Assembly (NCBI RefSeq): GCF_041245805.1
Contig: NZ_CP162490.1
Span: 969,001-1,033,000 of the forward strand
DNA from: Xanthomonas sp. DAR 34887
GTDB lineage: Bacteria; Pseudomonadota; Gammaproteobacteria; Xanthomonadales; Xanthomonadaceae
DNA: 64,000 nucleotides
Direction: 5' to 3'
Shown here in pieces: positions 42,158 through 52,300 of this stretch (position 1 is its first letter; each line of letters opens with the position of its first letter). The notes under the pieces are model-generated. The model was not told the origin of the DNA, did not search any database, and worked only from the letters and a program-made list of their open reading frames with translations. The translations under genes and the position numbers were made by a program.

Positions 42158-42246
42158 GGAGTTGGGATTCGGGAGTGGGGATTCGGGATTGGATGGGCGC
42201 GCGGGCTGTGGCTTCTACGAATCCCCAATGCCAATTCCGAATCCCG
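42158..42246. repeat. Iterated GGGATTCGGGA-type repeat, inverted arms
   Basis: Units of GGGATTCGGGA type on one side (42162-42190) face their complements (42217-42246) between the citM stop and the phbB start; the region can fold into a hairpin. Confidence 0.6.
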
Positions 42247-42254
42247 GGCGGCGC

Positions 42255-43580
42255 TCACTTGGCCAGCGGAAAGAGACCGAATAACAGCCCGCCGCCCATC
42301 AAAAGCAACGACACCAGCACCGCCCACTTGATGGTGAAGCGCTGGTGGTCGGCGAAATCGACCTTGGCCAGCCCGACCAGCAGATAGGTCGAGGGCACCA
42401 GCGGGCTGAGCAGGTGCACTGGCTGTCCGGCCAGCGAGGCGCGCGCCATTTCCACCGGGGTGATGCCGTAGTGGCTGGCCGCTTCGGACAGGATCGGCAG
42501 CACGCCGAAGTAGAACGCGTCGTTGGACATGAAGAAGGTGAACGGCATGCTGGCCAGTGCGGTGATCACCGCCAGGTACGGGCCCCAGGCGTCGGGAATC
42601 ACCGCCAGGAAGCTGCGCGACATCGCTTCGACCATGCCGGTGTTGGACAGGATGCCGGTGAACACGCCGGCGGCGAAGATCAGCGACACCACCGACAGCA
42701 CGTTGCCGGCGTGGTTGACCAGGCGCCGGCGCTGCTCGGCCAGGTTCGGATAGTTGATCAGCAGCGCCAGCGCGAAGCCGATCATGAACAGCACCGGCAT
42801 CGGCAGCACGCCGACCACCAGCGCCGCCATCAGCGCCAGGGTCAGCGCCAGGTTCACCCACAGCAGCTTCGGCCGCTTGATGTCCTCGGCGTCCTCCACG
42901 GTCGGCAGCGCGTCGCCGTCGTCGGCCACGCTGCTGTCCATCCAGCTGTCGCCCGGCAGCGCGGCCACGCCGAGGCGGCGCCGCTCCTGCATGCCCAGGT
43001 ACCAGGCCAGCAGCAGGATGCCGGCGATCGCCAGCGCCATCGCCGGCACCAGCGGCACGAACACGTCGGCCGGGTCCACGTGCAGCGCGGTGGCTGCGCG
43101 CGCGGTCGGTCCGCCCCACGGCGTCAGGTTCATCACTCCGCCGGCGAGAATGGTCACGCAGGTCAGGTTCAGCGCGTTCATGCCGATGCGCCGGTACAGC
43201 GGCAGCATCGCCGACACGGTGATCATGTAGGTGGTGGAACCGTCGCCATCGAGCGAGATCAGCAGCGCCAGCACCGCGGTGCCGACCACGATCTTCATCG
43301 GGTCGCCCTTGACCAAGCGCAGGATGCGCCGCACCAGCGGGTCGAACAGGCCGGCGTCGATCATCACCCCGAAGTACAGGATCGCGAACATCAGCATCAC
43401 GCCGGTCGGCGCGATCTTCTTGATCCCTTCCAGCATCATCTCGTTGATGCCGGTGCCGAAGCCGCCGGCCAGCGCGAACACGATCGGCACGATGATCAAG
43501 GCGACCAGCGGCGACAGCCGCTTGCTCATGATCAGGTACATGAAGGTGATGACCATTCCGAAACCGAGCGCGGTCAGCAT
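42255..43580 (-). CDS. citM: CitMHS-family citrate-metal symporter
   Basis: A 441-residue inner-membrane protein with about eleven to twelve hydrophobic helices, matching CitM/CitH of Bacillus, which import divalent-metal-citrate complexes with protons. Recognisable stretches are FGTGINEMMLEGIKKIAPTG, ISLDGDGSTTYMITVSAMLP and NLTPWGGPTARAAT. A long hydrophilic central loop (residues about 195-230) is acidic. Directly upstream on the same strand is an OprO/P-type porin (139 bp away), and a TctD/TctE-like two-component system lies beyond it, so this is a citrate/tricarboxylate uptake unit. Confidence 0.92.
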   Translation of the reverse strand: MLTALGFGMVITFMYLIMSKRLSPLVALIIVPIVFALAGGFGTGINEMMLEGIKKIAPTGVMLMFAILYFGVMIDAGLFDPLVRRILRLVKGDPMKIVVGTAVLALLISLDGDGSTTYMITVSAMLPLYRRIGMNALNLTCVTILAGGVMNLTPWGGPTARAATALHVDPADVFVPLVPAMALAIAGILLLAWYLGMQERRRLGVAALPGDSWMDSSVADDGDALPTVEDAEDIKRPKLLWVNLALTLALMAALVVGVLPMPVLFMIGFALALLINYPNLAEQRRRLVNHAGNVLSVVSLIFAAGVFTGILSNTGMVEAMSRSFLAVIPDAWGPYLAVITALASMPFTFFMSNDAFYFGVLPILSEAASHYGITPVEMARASLAGQPVHLLSPLVPSTYLLVGLAKVDFADHQRFTIKWAVLVSLLLMGGGLLFGLFPLAK

Positions 43581-43676
43581 GAGCGTTCCTCAGGGTGGTG
43601 CGTGAAAGAAGTCGGACGCAGGAGCCGAAAAAGGGATCCGCGGAAAGGAAGCCGATAGCGCGTCACATCGCGCAAC

Positions 43677-43715
43677 CTGCTTCTGCGATTCCCGAATCCC
43701 CATTCCCCAATCCCG
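43677..43715. repeat. Iterated GATTCCCGAATCCCC-type repeat
   Basis: Tandem GATTCCCGAATCC/CATTCCCCAATCCC units in the gap between the porin stop and citM, the same family as near 36.6 and 42.2 kb. Confidence 0.55.
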
Positions 43716-43719
43716 GCCT

Positions 43720-44919
43720 TCAAAAGTCGTACTGGAAGCGGCCGGTGATCGCGCGGGTATGGTCCAGCGTGGTGCCGGCCAGGTGGTCGCGGTTGCGGCT
43801 GTCGATCAGGTTCAGCATCAGGCGCAGGTTCGGCTTGAGGTACCAGTTGCCGGCCAGCGTCCACGACGCGGTGGACGCATCGAGGAAGTCCGCCTGGCCA
43901 TCCAGGTGCTGCTTGCCCTGCATGCGGTCGTAGCGCAGCGCAAGTTCGAACGCGCCGCGCGGGTTGTTGACCTGCTTGATGCGGGTGAAGCGGCCGGTCT
44001 TGCCGTCGTAGCGGCGCGATTCGCCGGTGACGAACCAGCTGACGAAGCCGTAGGCGGACAGCACCTGCGCCCGCTGCGCGCCGTCGTCGAACAGGCCGCC
44101 GCTGAATTCGCCTTGCCACGACAGCGGGCCGCGCACCTGCGCGTACTCCAGCGACCACTTGTCCACGTCGGTATCGCGGCCGTCGGCGAAACGCGCCAGG
44201 GTGACGCGGCTGTCGTCGGACAGATGCCCAGCCGGGCGCGGGCGGATGCTCAAGGCCGGCGCGCCGTTGGCGCCGGGGTGGTCGTAGCGCTCGTGCGCCA
44301 GCGACAGGCCCAGGTGCAGCACGTCGCCATCGCGTGCACTGGGCGCCCAAGTGCCGCGGCCGCCGAACGCATCGCCCTTGATGTTGGACACGTCGATGCT
44401 TTCCAGGCTGTAGACGCTGGCGGCCCAGGTGTAGTCCTTGCCGGCGGCCTGCCACGACACCGCCTTGCGGTACAGCGGCGCCAGCGTGCTGGCCGCGCCG
44501 CTGCGCTCCAGGAACTGGCCGAAGTTGGAGCCGGTGCGGTCGTCCAGCGAGAAGTACTGCTTGAACTGGCCGACGCTCAGCGTGCCAGCGTCGAACTTGC
44601 GGGTCAGGTAGACGTCCTTGGCCTCGATGCCCTTGCCGTTGAAGTCGTCCTGCAGCCCGGCGAAATCGCCTTCGACCTTGTAGCCGAAGCCGAAGAACTT
44701 GCCGGACACGTCGATCCACAGGCGGCGGATCTCGGTGTCGTCGGGATTGGGCGTGCCGCGCTGGTCGTTGTCGAACTGGGCGAAGTCCCAGTGCAGGCGG
44801 CCACCGATCTCGGCGGTGACCGGGCCGTCGTCGTCCCCATCGGCGGCCCGCGCCAGCGCGGGCAGTGAGAACAAGGCGCAGGCGCAAGCGCCGCACAGGC
44901 TCAATTTCTTCAGGTCCAC
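43720..44919 (-). CDS. OprO/OprP-type outer-membrane porin
   Basis: A 399-residue trimeric-porin-like beta-barrel with a signal peptide (residues 1-26, ARA-AD). The ITLR-type strands, the TGESRRYDGKTGRF loop and the C-terminal aromatic residue (FQYDF) mark an outer-membrane barrel of the phosphate-selective porin O/P family. The start is GTG at 44919 with a strong GGGAGGG ribosome-binding site; no ATG lies nearby. Its pairing with citM suggests that it passes citrate or another carboxylate rather than phosphate, which is an inference from context. Confidence 0.85.
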   Translation of the reverse strand: MDLKKLSLCGACACALFSLPALARAADGDDDGPVTAEIGGRLHWDFAQFDNDQRGTPNPDDTEIRRLWIDVSGKFFGFGYKVEGDFAGLQDDFNGKGIEAKDVYLTRKFDAGTLSVGQFKQYFSLDDRTGSNFGQFLERSGAASTLAPLYRKAVSWQAAGKDYTWAASVYSLESIDVSNIKGDAFGGRGTWAPSARDGDVLHLGLSLAHERYDHPGANGAPALSIRPRPAGHLSDDSRVTLARFADGRDTDVDKWSLEYAQVRGPLSWQGEFSGGLFDDGAQRAQVLSAYGFVSWFVTGESRRYDGKTGRFTRIKQVNNPRGAFELALRYDRMQGKQHLDGQADFLDASTASWTLAGNWYLKPNLRLMLNLIDSRNRDHLAGTTLDHTRAITGRFQYDF

Positions 44920-45240
44920 GTACCCTCCCAGGTGCGCGCAGCGCGTCGATGAGTCGGTAGCCCGCAGCGCAACGCGCAGGCCAGCGTGGCTGCAGCCTAG
45001 TGCGGCGTAGCTGTCATCGACCTGTCGGTGGGGAGCCAACCGTTTCGGCGCGACCGCTAGCCCATTGCCGGACCTTCCGCCCCGGCGCGCGGGCGGCGAT
45101 GGCGACTGCTGCAGCGCTCGTCGTTGTGCAACCGGCGCAGTCTAGGTAGGTTATCGGCGCTGGACTTTCGGCCAGCGGGAGACCGCGTTCCCTCGCGTCG
45201 CGGCATCTCCCTGGTCCCAATGCCCGTCATCGGAGTCGCC
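44920..45240. other. Divergent intergenic region, porin / hypothetical gene
   Basis: A 321-bp gap holding the promoters of the porin-citM operon and of the exported hypothetical gene. A TctD-type regulator would be expected to bind here, but I see no obvious palindrome. Confidence 0.45.
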
Positions 45241-45921
45241 ATGCGTAGAGTGCTCGCGGGCCTGTCGGTCCTGCTTCTTGCGGTCGGAGCGTTCATGCTT
45301 TGGCAGCGGGCGCCTGACGCCGCGCGCTCGCAGTCAGGCACTGGAACCTCCGCTGCCGCCGCTAACGGCGACACGCGCGATGCGCTCGCCGACGGCGCAA
45401 AAACGCGCTCGGGGACGGACCTGCTTCGAGCCGAGGAACCGCAGCCCGCCCTCGCCGACACGTCCACTGCAACGCAGGATCCCTCACCCGCAGCTGCGGC
45501 GGAGATGGCATTCCTCACGGGAAAATCGATCGACGGCGACACGGCCATGCGTGTCATCGGCGGCAAGGACTTCGACCTCATTCTGCAAAAGGTCGCAAGG
45601 CAGGCCGAGTCCGACGGACTGAACAAGTCCAGGGCCTACAAGGAGAATTTCAAGGACTACCTGCGCGAGGCCGATCCTGGTTTCGCAGTCAGAGATGTCG
45701 CATGCGGATCCCATGTCTGCATGGCATCGGCCTCGAACACGCACCTCAGCGATGCGCAATTCTCCACTGCAGTGCAGGCCATGGCCGGCTCTGTCGATGC
45801 GCCGATGTATTCCACCGTCATGCAGACGTTGCCGGATCCGGCCGTGCCTGGCGCTTACCAATACCGGCTTATTTTCACCACGGATCCGAGCATGGCGGCG
45901 ATCACCATGCGGTCGCCGTGA
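45241..45921 (+). CDS. Exported hypothetical protein, 226 aa
   Basis: It has an N-terminal signal or anchor (residues 1-20, VLAGLSVLLLAVGAFML), a Ser/Thr/Ala/Asp-rich low-complexity spacer (residues about 25-85) and a folded C-terminal domain with a probable disulfide pair in VACGSHVCMAS. CGG AG spacing before the ATG at 45241 supports this start over an upstream ATG at 45220. I do not recognise the family. It stands between the divergent porin-citM operon and the two-component genes but is 190 bp from the latter. Confidence 0.68.
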   Translation: MRRVLAGLSVLLLAVGAFMLWQRAPDAARSQSGTGTSAAAANGDTRDALADGAKTRSGTDLLRAEEPQPALADTSTATQDPSPAAAAEMAFLTGKSIDGDTAMRVIGGKDFDLILQKVARQAESDGLNKSRAYKENFKDYLREADPGFAVRDVACGSHVCMASASNTHLSDAQFSTAVQAMAGSVDAPMYSTVMQTLPDPAVPGAYQYRLIFTTDPSMAAITMRSP

Positions 45922-46111
45922 ACGCGTCATCGGTAGGCGCAACGGCGATGGCCGTGATCTGCGGTTTCGGTGCCGGGCATCGCCGCCGCCTGAATCGCCG
46001 GCCCGATTGCCGGCTGCCAGCGCGACCCGAACGAGTCAGCATCCGCCGGCCGAATGGCTCTTGCGAATCCCCAAGTCCCGCTTTCCACAGGTGCATGGCT
46101 GGTCATCCCCA

Positions 46112-46825
46112 ATGCGTCTCTTACTAGTCGAGGACAACGCCGATCTGGCCGATGCGATCGTGCGGCGCATGCGCCGCAGCGGGCATGCGGTGGATTGGCA
46201 GAGCGACGGGCTGGGGGCGGCCAGCGTGCTGCGCTACCAGAGCTTCGATCTGGTGGTGCTGGACATCGGCCTGCCCGGGCTGGATGGATTGCGCGTGCTG
46301 GCCGGGCTGCGCGAGCGTGGCGACACCACGCCGGTGCTGATGCTGACCGCGCGCGACGGCATCGAGGACCGGGTGCAGGCGCTGGACGTCGGCGCCGACG
46401 ATTACCTGGGCAAGCCGTTCGACTTCCGCGAGTTCGAGGCGCGCTGCCGGGTGCTGCTGCGGCGCAACCGCGGCAATGCCAGCGAAGTGGTGCAACTGGG
46501 CGGCTTCGCCTTCGACAACGCCGCGCACAGCGTCAGCCTGGACGGTGCGCCGATCGAGCTGCCCAATCGCGAATATCGCCTGCTGGAAATCCTGATCGGC
46601 CGGCTCGGCCAGGTGGTGGGCAAGGACGAGATCGGCAACGGGCTGTTCGGCTTCGACGACGAGGCCGGGCCGAATGCGATCGAGCTGTACGTTGGGCGCC
46701 TGCGCAAGAAGCTGGTCGGCGCGCCGCTGCGCATCGTCACCGTGCGTGGGGTCGGCTACAAGCTGGAAGCCGCGGATGCGCAAACGCCATCGACGCCGCC
46801 GCAGGACACGCATGGCGATGGCTGA
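46112..46825 (+). CDS. tctD: OmpR-family response regulator, TctD-like
   Basis: A 237-residue response regulator with a receiver domain (residues 1-115; acidic pair Glu7/Asp8, phospho-acceptor Asp51, Lys near 101 in YLGKPFD) and an OmpR/PhoB winged helix (residues about 125-222; ELPNREYRLLEILI and VGRLRKKL). TctD-type regulators activate tricarboxylate transport genes. The gene overlaps the kinase gene by 14 bp, so the two proteins are coupled. The likely target is the nearby porin-citM operon. Confidence 0.88.
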   Translation: MRLLLVEDNADLADAIVRRMRRSGHAVDWQSDGLGAASVLRYQSFDLVVLDIGLPGLDGLRVLAGLRERGDTTPVLMLTARDGIEDRVQALDVGADDYLGKPFDFREFEARCRVLLRRNRGNASEVVQLGGFAFDNAAHSVSLDGAPIELPNREYRLLEILIGRLGQVVGKDEIGNGLFGFDDEAGPNAIELYVGRLRKKLVGAPLRIVTVRGVGYKLEAADAQTPSTPPQDTHGDG

Positions 46826-48206
46826 GGCCGCGCTGCCGGCACCGTCGATCCGGCGCACGCTGCTGCTGTACCTGGGGGCGCTGTCCCTGCTCGGCGCGGT
46901 GGCGCTGTTCTTCGCCGCGCGCGATTACGGCCAGCGCGCGGCCAACCGTTCCTACGATCACCTGCTGGTGTCCTCGGCGCTGTCGATCGTCGATTCGGTG
47001 GCGCTGGCCGACGGGCAATGGCAGGTGGACCTGCCGTATGCGGCGCTGGATCTGTTGGCGATGGCGCCGGAGGACCGGGTGTTCTACCGCGTGTTCGATG
47101 CGCGCGGGCGCACCATCACCGGCTACGGCGATCTGCCGAAGGCGCCGGCGCTGCCGCGTGCCAGCGCGCCGCCGCAGCTGTTCGATGCGCCCTACAGCGG
47201 CGAGCAGGTGCGCTTTGCGGTGGTGGCGCGGCGGGTGTCGTCGGCGGCGGTGCAGGACGAGGTGTGGGTGCAGGTCGGGCAGACCCGGCGCGCGCGCGAA
47301 GCATTGGCGCAGGATGTGGTGCTGCACGCGCTGGTCGCGATCGCGGTGCTGTCGCTGCTGTCGCTGGCGCTGGTGTGGCTGGGGGTGTATCGCGCGTTGC
47401 GTCCGCTGCACCGGATCGAGCGCGACCTGTCGCGGCGCGAGCCCTCGGAGCTGAAGCCGCTGGCGGTGGCGGCGCCGCAGGAAATGCACCAGATGGTGGC
47501 GGCATTGAACCGCTTCATGGCGCGCCTGGCCAGCAGCAACGAGACCTTGCGCGCGTTCATGGCCGAGGCCGCGCACCAGATGCGCACGCCGCTGGCCGCG
47601 TTGCGCGCGCAGGCGCAGCTGGCGCTGGACGACGACGATCCGCGCGACATGCGCCGCAGCCTGGAGGCGATCGAACGCAACGCCACGCACATGAGCCGGC
47701 TGCTCAACCAGTTGCTCAGCGACGCCAGCGTGATCCACCGCGCCAACCTGCAGCGCTATGCCAGCGTGGACCTGGCCGAGGTCGTGCACCAGGCGCTGCA
47801 CGAAGCGTTGCCGCAGTCGCAGCCGCGGCCGCGCGTGCAGCTGGCCGTCGCCAGCGAGCCGGCGATGGTGCATGGCGATGCGCTGCTGCTGCGCGAGGCG
47901 ATCAAGAACCTGATCGACAACGCCAGCAAATACGGCGGCGACGGCGCGCTGCAGGTGGCGCTGACCTGCGAAGCGCGCGATTGCGTGGTGACCGTGGCCG
48001 ACCACGGCCCCGGCATCGCCGCGGCCGACGCAGAACGCGTGTTCGAGCGCTTCGCGCGCGGCGAGGGCGCGGCCGCCGGCGGCGCCGGGCTCGGCCTGGC
48101 GATCGTCAAGCGCGTGGTCGACAGCCACGGCGGGCGCATCGATCTGTCCAACCGCGTCGGCGGCGGCCTGATCGCCAGCCTGCGCCTGCCCAGGTTGCAT
48201 CCATGA
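46812..48206 (+). CDS. tctE: Sensor histidine kinase, TctE-like
   Basis: A 464-residue membrane kinase with TM1 at residues 15-37, a periplasmic 2CSK-N-type sensor domain of about 130 residues, TM2 at about 170-195, a HAMP-like linker, a HisKA domain with His255 in AEAAHQMRTPL, and a HATPase domain (NLIDNASKYGG, ADHGPGI and GGAGLGLAIVK). The short sensor domain with YRVFDARGRTITGYGDLP is characteristic of TctE-class kinases that sense carboxylates. Its stop overlaps the start of a periplasmic binding protein gene, which may take part in signal detection. Confidence 0.88.
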   Translation: MAMAEAALPAPSIRRTLLLYLGALSLLGAVALFFAARDYGQRAANRSYDHLLVSSALSIVDSVALADGQWQVDLPYAALDLLAMAPEDRVFYRVFDARGRTITGYGDLPKAPALPRASAPPQLFDAPYSGEQVRFAVVARRVSSAAVQDEVWVQVGQTRRAREALAQDVVLHALVAIAVLSLLSLALVWLGVYRALRPLHRIERDLSRREPSELKPLAVAAPQEMHQMVAALNRFMARLASSNETLRAFMAEAAHQMRTPLAALRAQAQLALDDDDPRDMRRSLEAIERNATHMSRLLNQLLSDASVIHRANLQRYASVDLAEVVHQALHEALPQSQPRPRVQLAVASEPAMVHGDALLLREAIKNLIDNASKYGGDGALQVALTCEARDCVVTVADHGPGIAAADAERVFERFARGEGAAAGGAGLGLAIVKRVVDSHGGRIDLSNRVGGGLIASLRLPRLHP

Positions 48207-49282
48207 TTCCGCTTGCCTCGTTTCGCGCGGCCGTCCTGCTGCTGGGCTGCGTCTTCGCGCATCACGCGCTGGCCGCGCCCGGCGACATCCGCCGCTTCCC
48301 GGCGCAGGGCGGCGCCGAGGCGCAGCTGTGCATCCAGGGCTCCACCGACATCGAAGTCTTCGCCGCGGTGATCGGCGACTACCAGCGGCTGCACCCGCGC
48401 ACCGAGGTGGTGTATCAGGACGTGATCGCCTGGGACATGTACCAGCGCTACCTGCATCCGCGGCCCGGCGCACGCTGCGCCGACCTGCTGATCAGCGCCA
48501 GCATGGACCTGCAGACCAAGCTGGTGAACGACGGCCACGCGCTGGCGCACCGCTCGCCGCAGACCGAGGCGCTGCCGGCGTGGGCGCAATGGCGGCACGA
48601 GGCGTTCGGGATCAGCTACGAACCGGTGGCGATCGTCTACAACAAGACGCGGCTGCCGGCGGCGCAGGTGCCGCGCACGCGCCGCCAGTTGCTGGAGCTG
48701 CTGCGCGCGCCGGGCATGCCGCTGCGCGGCAGGATCGGCACCTACGACGTGGAGCGCAGCGGCGTGGGCTATCTGTTCGCGACCCAGGACGGGCAGATCG
48801 GCAGCATGGCCGGCGCCTTGCTGGCGGCGATGGGCGACAACCAGGTGGTGCTGGAGGAACGCACCGGCGTGCTGCTGGACCGGGTCAGCCGTGGCGAACT
48901 GCTGCTGGCCTACAACGTGCTCGGGTCCTACGCGCAGGCGCGGATCGACGCCGGCGCGCCGCTGGCGATCGTGCAGCCGGAGGACTACACCCTGGTCGCG
49001 CTGCGCACTGTGGTCATCCCGCGCGATACGCCGCACGCGGCCGAGGCGCGCCGGTTCCTCGACTATCTGCTGTCGCCGCGCGGGCAGCGGGTGCTGTCGC
49101 GCGAGGCGCGGCTCAAGCCGATCCTGCCCGGGGCCGGCGGCAGTGGCAGCGCGACGCCGGCCACGCCTGCATTCCGCCCGATCGCGCTGGGCCCGGGCTT
49201 GCTGGTGTACCTGGACGCGCTCAAACGCCGCCAGTTCCTGGATGCCTGGCGCAGCAGCATGCGTCGCCATCCGCCGCGCTGA
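48203..49282 (+). CDS. Periplasmic substrate-binding protein (iron/phosphonate-ABC type)
   Basis: A 359-residue exported binding protein (signal peptide 1-24, ALA-AP) of the two-lobed type-2 fold related to Fe3+ and phosphoglycerate-system binding proteins such as PgtC/AfuA. Conserved pieces are LCIQGSTDIEVFAAV, QDVIAWDMYQRY and PVAIVYNKTRLP. No ABC permease or ATPase follows. Its ATG overlaps the kinase stop (ATGA), and in such kinase-coupled arrangements the protein often serves as a co-sensor. It probably presents a carboxylate to the TctE-like kinase, which is inferred from context. Confidence 0.83.
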   Translation: MIPLASFRAAVLLLGCVFAHHALAAPGDIRRFPAQGGAEAQLCIQGSTDIEVFAAVIGDYQRLHPRTEVVYQDVIAWDMYQRYLHPRPGARCADLLISASMDLQTKLVNDGHALAHRSPQTEALPAWAQWRHEAFGISYEPVAIVYNKTRLPAAQVPRTRRQLLELLRAPGMPLRGRIGTYDVERSGVGYLFATQDGQIGSMAGALLAAMGDNQVVLEERTGVLLDRVSRGELLLAYNVLGSYAQARIDAGAPLAIVQPEDYTLVALRTVVIPRDTPHAAEARRFLDYLLSPRGQRVLSREARLKPILPGAGGSGSATPATPAFRPIALGPGLLVYLDALKRRQFLDAWRSSMRRHPPR

Positions 49283-49306
49283 ACGCGCCGCCGCGGACGC
49301 CGGCGC

Positions 49307-52300
49307 TCAACGCGCGAAATGCGGCGGCTGCGCGGTGGAATGCACGATGCGCACGCTGTCGCCGAGCTGTTCGGGCGCGCCGCCGGCAAGCAAGGCCTGC
49401 ACGCTCGGCCGATCCGGCGCAGCGCCGGCGCCCACTCCGACCCAGGCGTTCTTGCCGGCGCCCTTGGCCGCATACAGGCAGCGGTCCGCCAGGCCCACGC
49501 TCTGTTCCCAGTCGCCCAACGCCGGCCATGCCGCCACCAGCGGCCATGGCGCGAAACCGATCGAGCAGGTCAGGGTCAGTTCGCGTTGCTCCAACGCGAA
49601 ACGCTGCGCAGCCACCGCCGCGCGCAGCCGCTCGGCCAGTGCCTCGGCCGCGCCGTCGCGCGGCAGGCGGGTGACCAGCAGGAATTCCTCGCCGCCCCAA
49701 CGCACCAGCAGATCGCGCTCGCCGCACAGCGCGCGCAGGCTGTCGGCGCAGTGCACCAGTGCGGTATCGCCGGTCTGGTGGCCGTAGTCGTCGTTGATGC
49801 GCTTGAAGTTGTCGAGGTCGATCATGAAGAAATACAGCGCATCGGCGCTGCTGCCGGCATCGAGCTGGGCGCGCAGTGCCGGGCATTCGCGGGCCAGCCA
49901 ATCCTGCAGTTCCCGTCGGTTGGGGACCCGGGTCAGCGGGTCCAGGCGGGTGGCCGCTTCCAGTTGCGCATTGCTCTGCAACAGCTGCTGGTTGGCGCGC
50001 TCCAGCTGCCGCGTGCGCTCGGCGACGGTGAGGTTCAGCAGTTCCACCATGTCGCGCTCGCGGTTGACCGTGCGCCGCACCCGCTGCGCGGTCAGGCCGA
50101 GCAGCAGCAGGCCCAGCAGCGCGTACCCGGCATACGCCAGCGGATGCCGCCACGGCGGCGGCCGCACCTCGATCTGCAGCGTGCGCGCGGCGCCGAACTG
50201 GCCGTCGCGTCCGGCCGCCTGCAGTTCCAGCGTGTAGCGGTCCGGCGGCAGATGGCTGACCGAGAATTCGCTGTGCGCGGTCTGCGGATAGATCCAGCCC
50301 TTGTGCAGGCCGTCCACCCGGTAGCGCAGCCGCGCCGTGCCCGGCGCGGTGAAATCGATCGCGGTCATGCCCAGGGTGAACACGTTGTCGCGATAATCCA
50401 GCGCGATGTCGTGCGCATACACCACATCGGTCTCGGTCTGCCGCTTGCCCGCGTGGTCGCCTTCGCTGGCGTCGAGCACGCGCAGGTCGGTCAGCACCGC
50501 GCGCGCGGGTTGGCTGCGCAGCGGCAGCTTGCGCGGGTCGATTACGTCCACGCCCTGCGTGCCGCCGAAATACAGCAGCCCGCGGCTGTCGCGGTAGCCC
50601 TGGCCGCTGTTGTATTCCTGGTTCTGCAGGCCGTCGCGGCTGCCCAGGTTCTGCACGATGCGGGTGGCCGGGTCGAGTACGCTCAGGCCGTTGTTGGTGC
50701 TCAGCCACAAGCGTCCCTGCGGGTCCGGCAGGATGGTGTAGATGACATTGCTGCTCAGGCCTTCGCGGTCGGTGTAGCGCACCGCCAGGTCGCGCTTCAG
50801 GTCCACCGCATACAGTCCGCCGGAGAACGTGCCCACCCACAGCACGCCGTCCTTTTCGTAGAGCGACCACACCGACGGATACAGGCCGGCGCCGCCGGGT
50901 CGATACGGCTCGGCCGGCCGATCGCCGCGCATGCGCCACAGGCCGCAGTCGTTGCAGCCGATCCACAGCGTGCCCTGCGTATCGCGGTAGATCCGGGTCA
51001 AGATGCGCCCGGCCAGTGGCGCCCAGCGCGGATCGTCCTGGACGCGGCCATCGACCACCCGGGTCAGCCCGCGGCGCGTGGCCACCCACAGCGTGTCGCC
51101 CTCGCGCAGCAGGCCGTTGACGTGCGCGTCGGCCAATCCGTCCACGCGCGCCAGCGCGCCGTTGCCGTCCAGGCGCCACAGGCCGTGGCGGGTGCCCAGC
51201 CACCAGTGGCGGCCGTCGCCCTCGATGGCGCGCACCATGCGCGTGGCCAGCGCGGCGGGGACCTGCCAAGGCGCGTGGTCGCGCTCGCGCAGCAACAAGC
51301 CCTGATCGGTGCCGATCAGCATGCGCGCGCCGTCGCGCCAGATGCCGCGCACGCTGGGACTTGGCCAGGCGTGGGTGTCGCTGAGGTCTTCCTCGTCGTT
51401 GCGGATCACCGCCGACATCGGCCGCACCCGGTACAGGCCGGCGGTGTAGGTGCCGATCCACCAGGTGCCGTTGCCGTCCTGGTAGAACCGGGTGATGGCG
51501 CTTTGCGGCGGCACGTCGAAGCTCAGCCGTCGCGGCGTCGCCGCGTCCTTGTCCAGCTGCGTCACCGTGGCATTGGTGGAGCCGACCAGTACCCGCCCGT
51601 CGGCCAGGCGGATCAGCGCGCTGAGATCGCTGCGCCCGGTCAGCAATTGCTGCGGGCTCCAGTGCGCGAGCGTGGCGCCTTGCGCATCGAGCTTGAACAG
51701 GCCGGCGCTGGCCGAGGCCAGCCACAACCCCTCCGGCCCGGATTGCAGGCCCACGCATTCGTCGATGCCGGACGGCGCCGGCAGCGCCTGGCGGGTGCTC
51801 GCGCCGAGCAGCCACAGCCGGCAGCGCCGGTCCAGCGCCACCGCGTGCTTGCCGTCGGGCATCCAGGTCAGGCCGACCACCGGCGCATCGCCGCCCAGCG
51901 GCAACACCTGGCTCAGTGTCGCGTCGACGCGGTCGATGCCGTGCTCGGTGCCGAGCCAGGCGCCGCCCTGCGGATCGATCAGGATGTTCATGATCCGGTT
52001 GTGCGACAGGCCTTCGGCCACGCCCAGCCGATGCCGTTTCCAGGTGGCCAGGTCGATCACTTCCAGGCCGGCGTCGTTGCTGCCCAGCCACAGCCGGGTG
52101 CCGCGGGCGTCGAAGGCGAGGCTGTCGACGCTGCTGCTGAGCAGGCTCTGCCGGTCGCTGGCGTTGAGCTCGTGTCGGTAGACGCGGAACAGATGGCCGT
52201 CGAAGCGGTTGAGGCCCTCCTGCGTGGCGACCCACAGGAAACCCTGGTCGTCGCTCTGCAGCGCGGTGATGGTCAGCTGCGACAGCCCGTCGTCCAGGCC

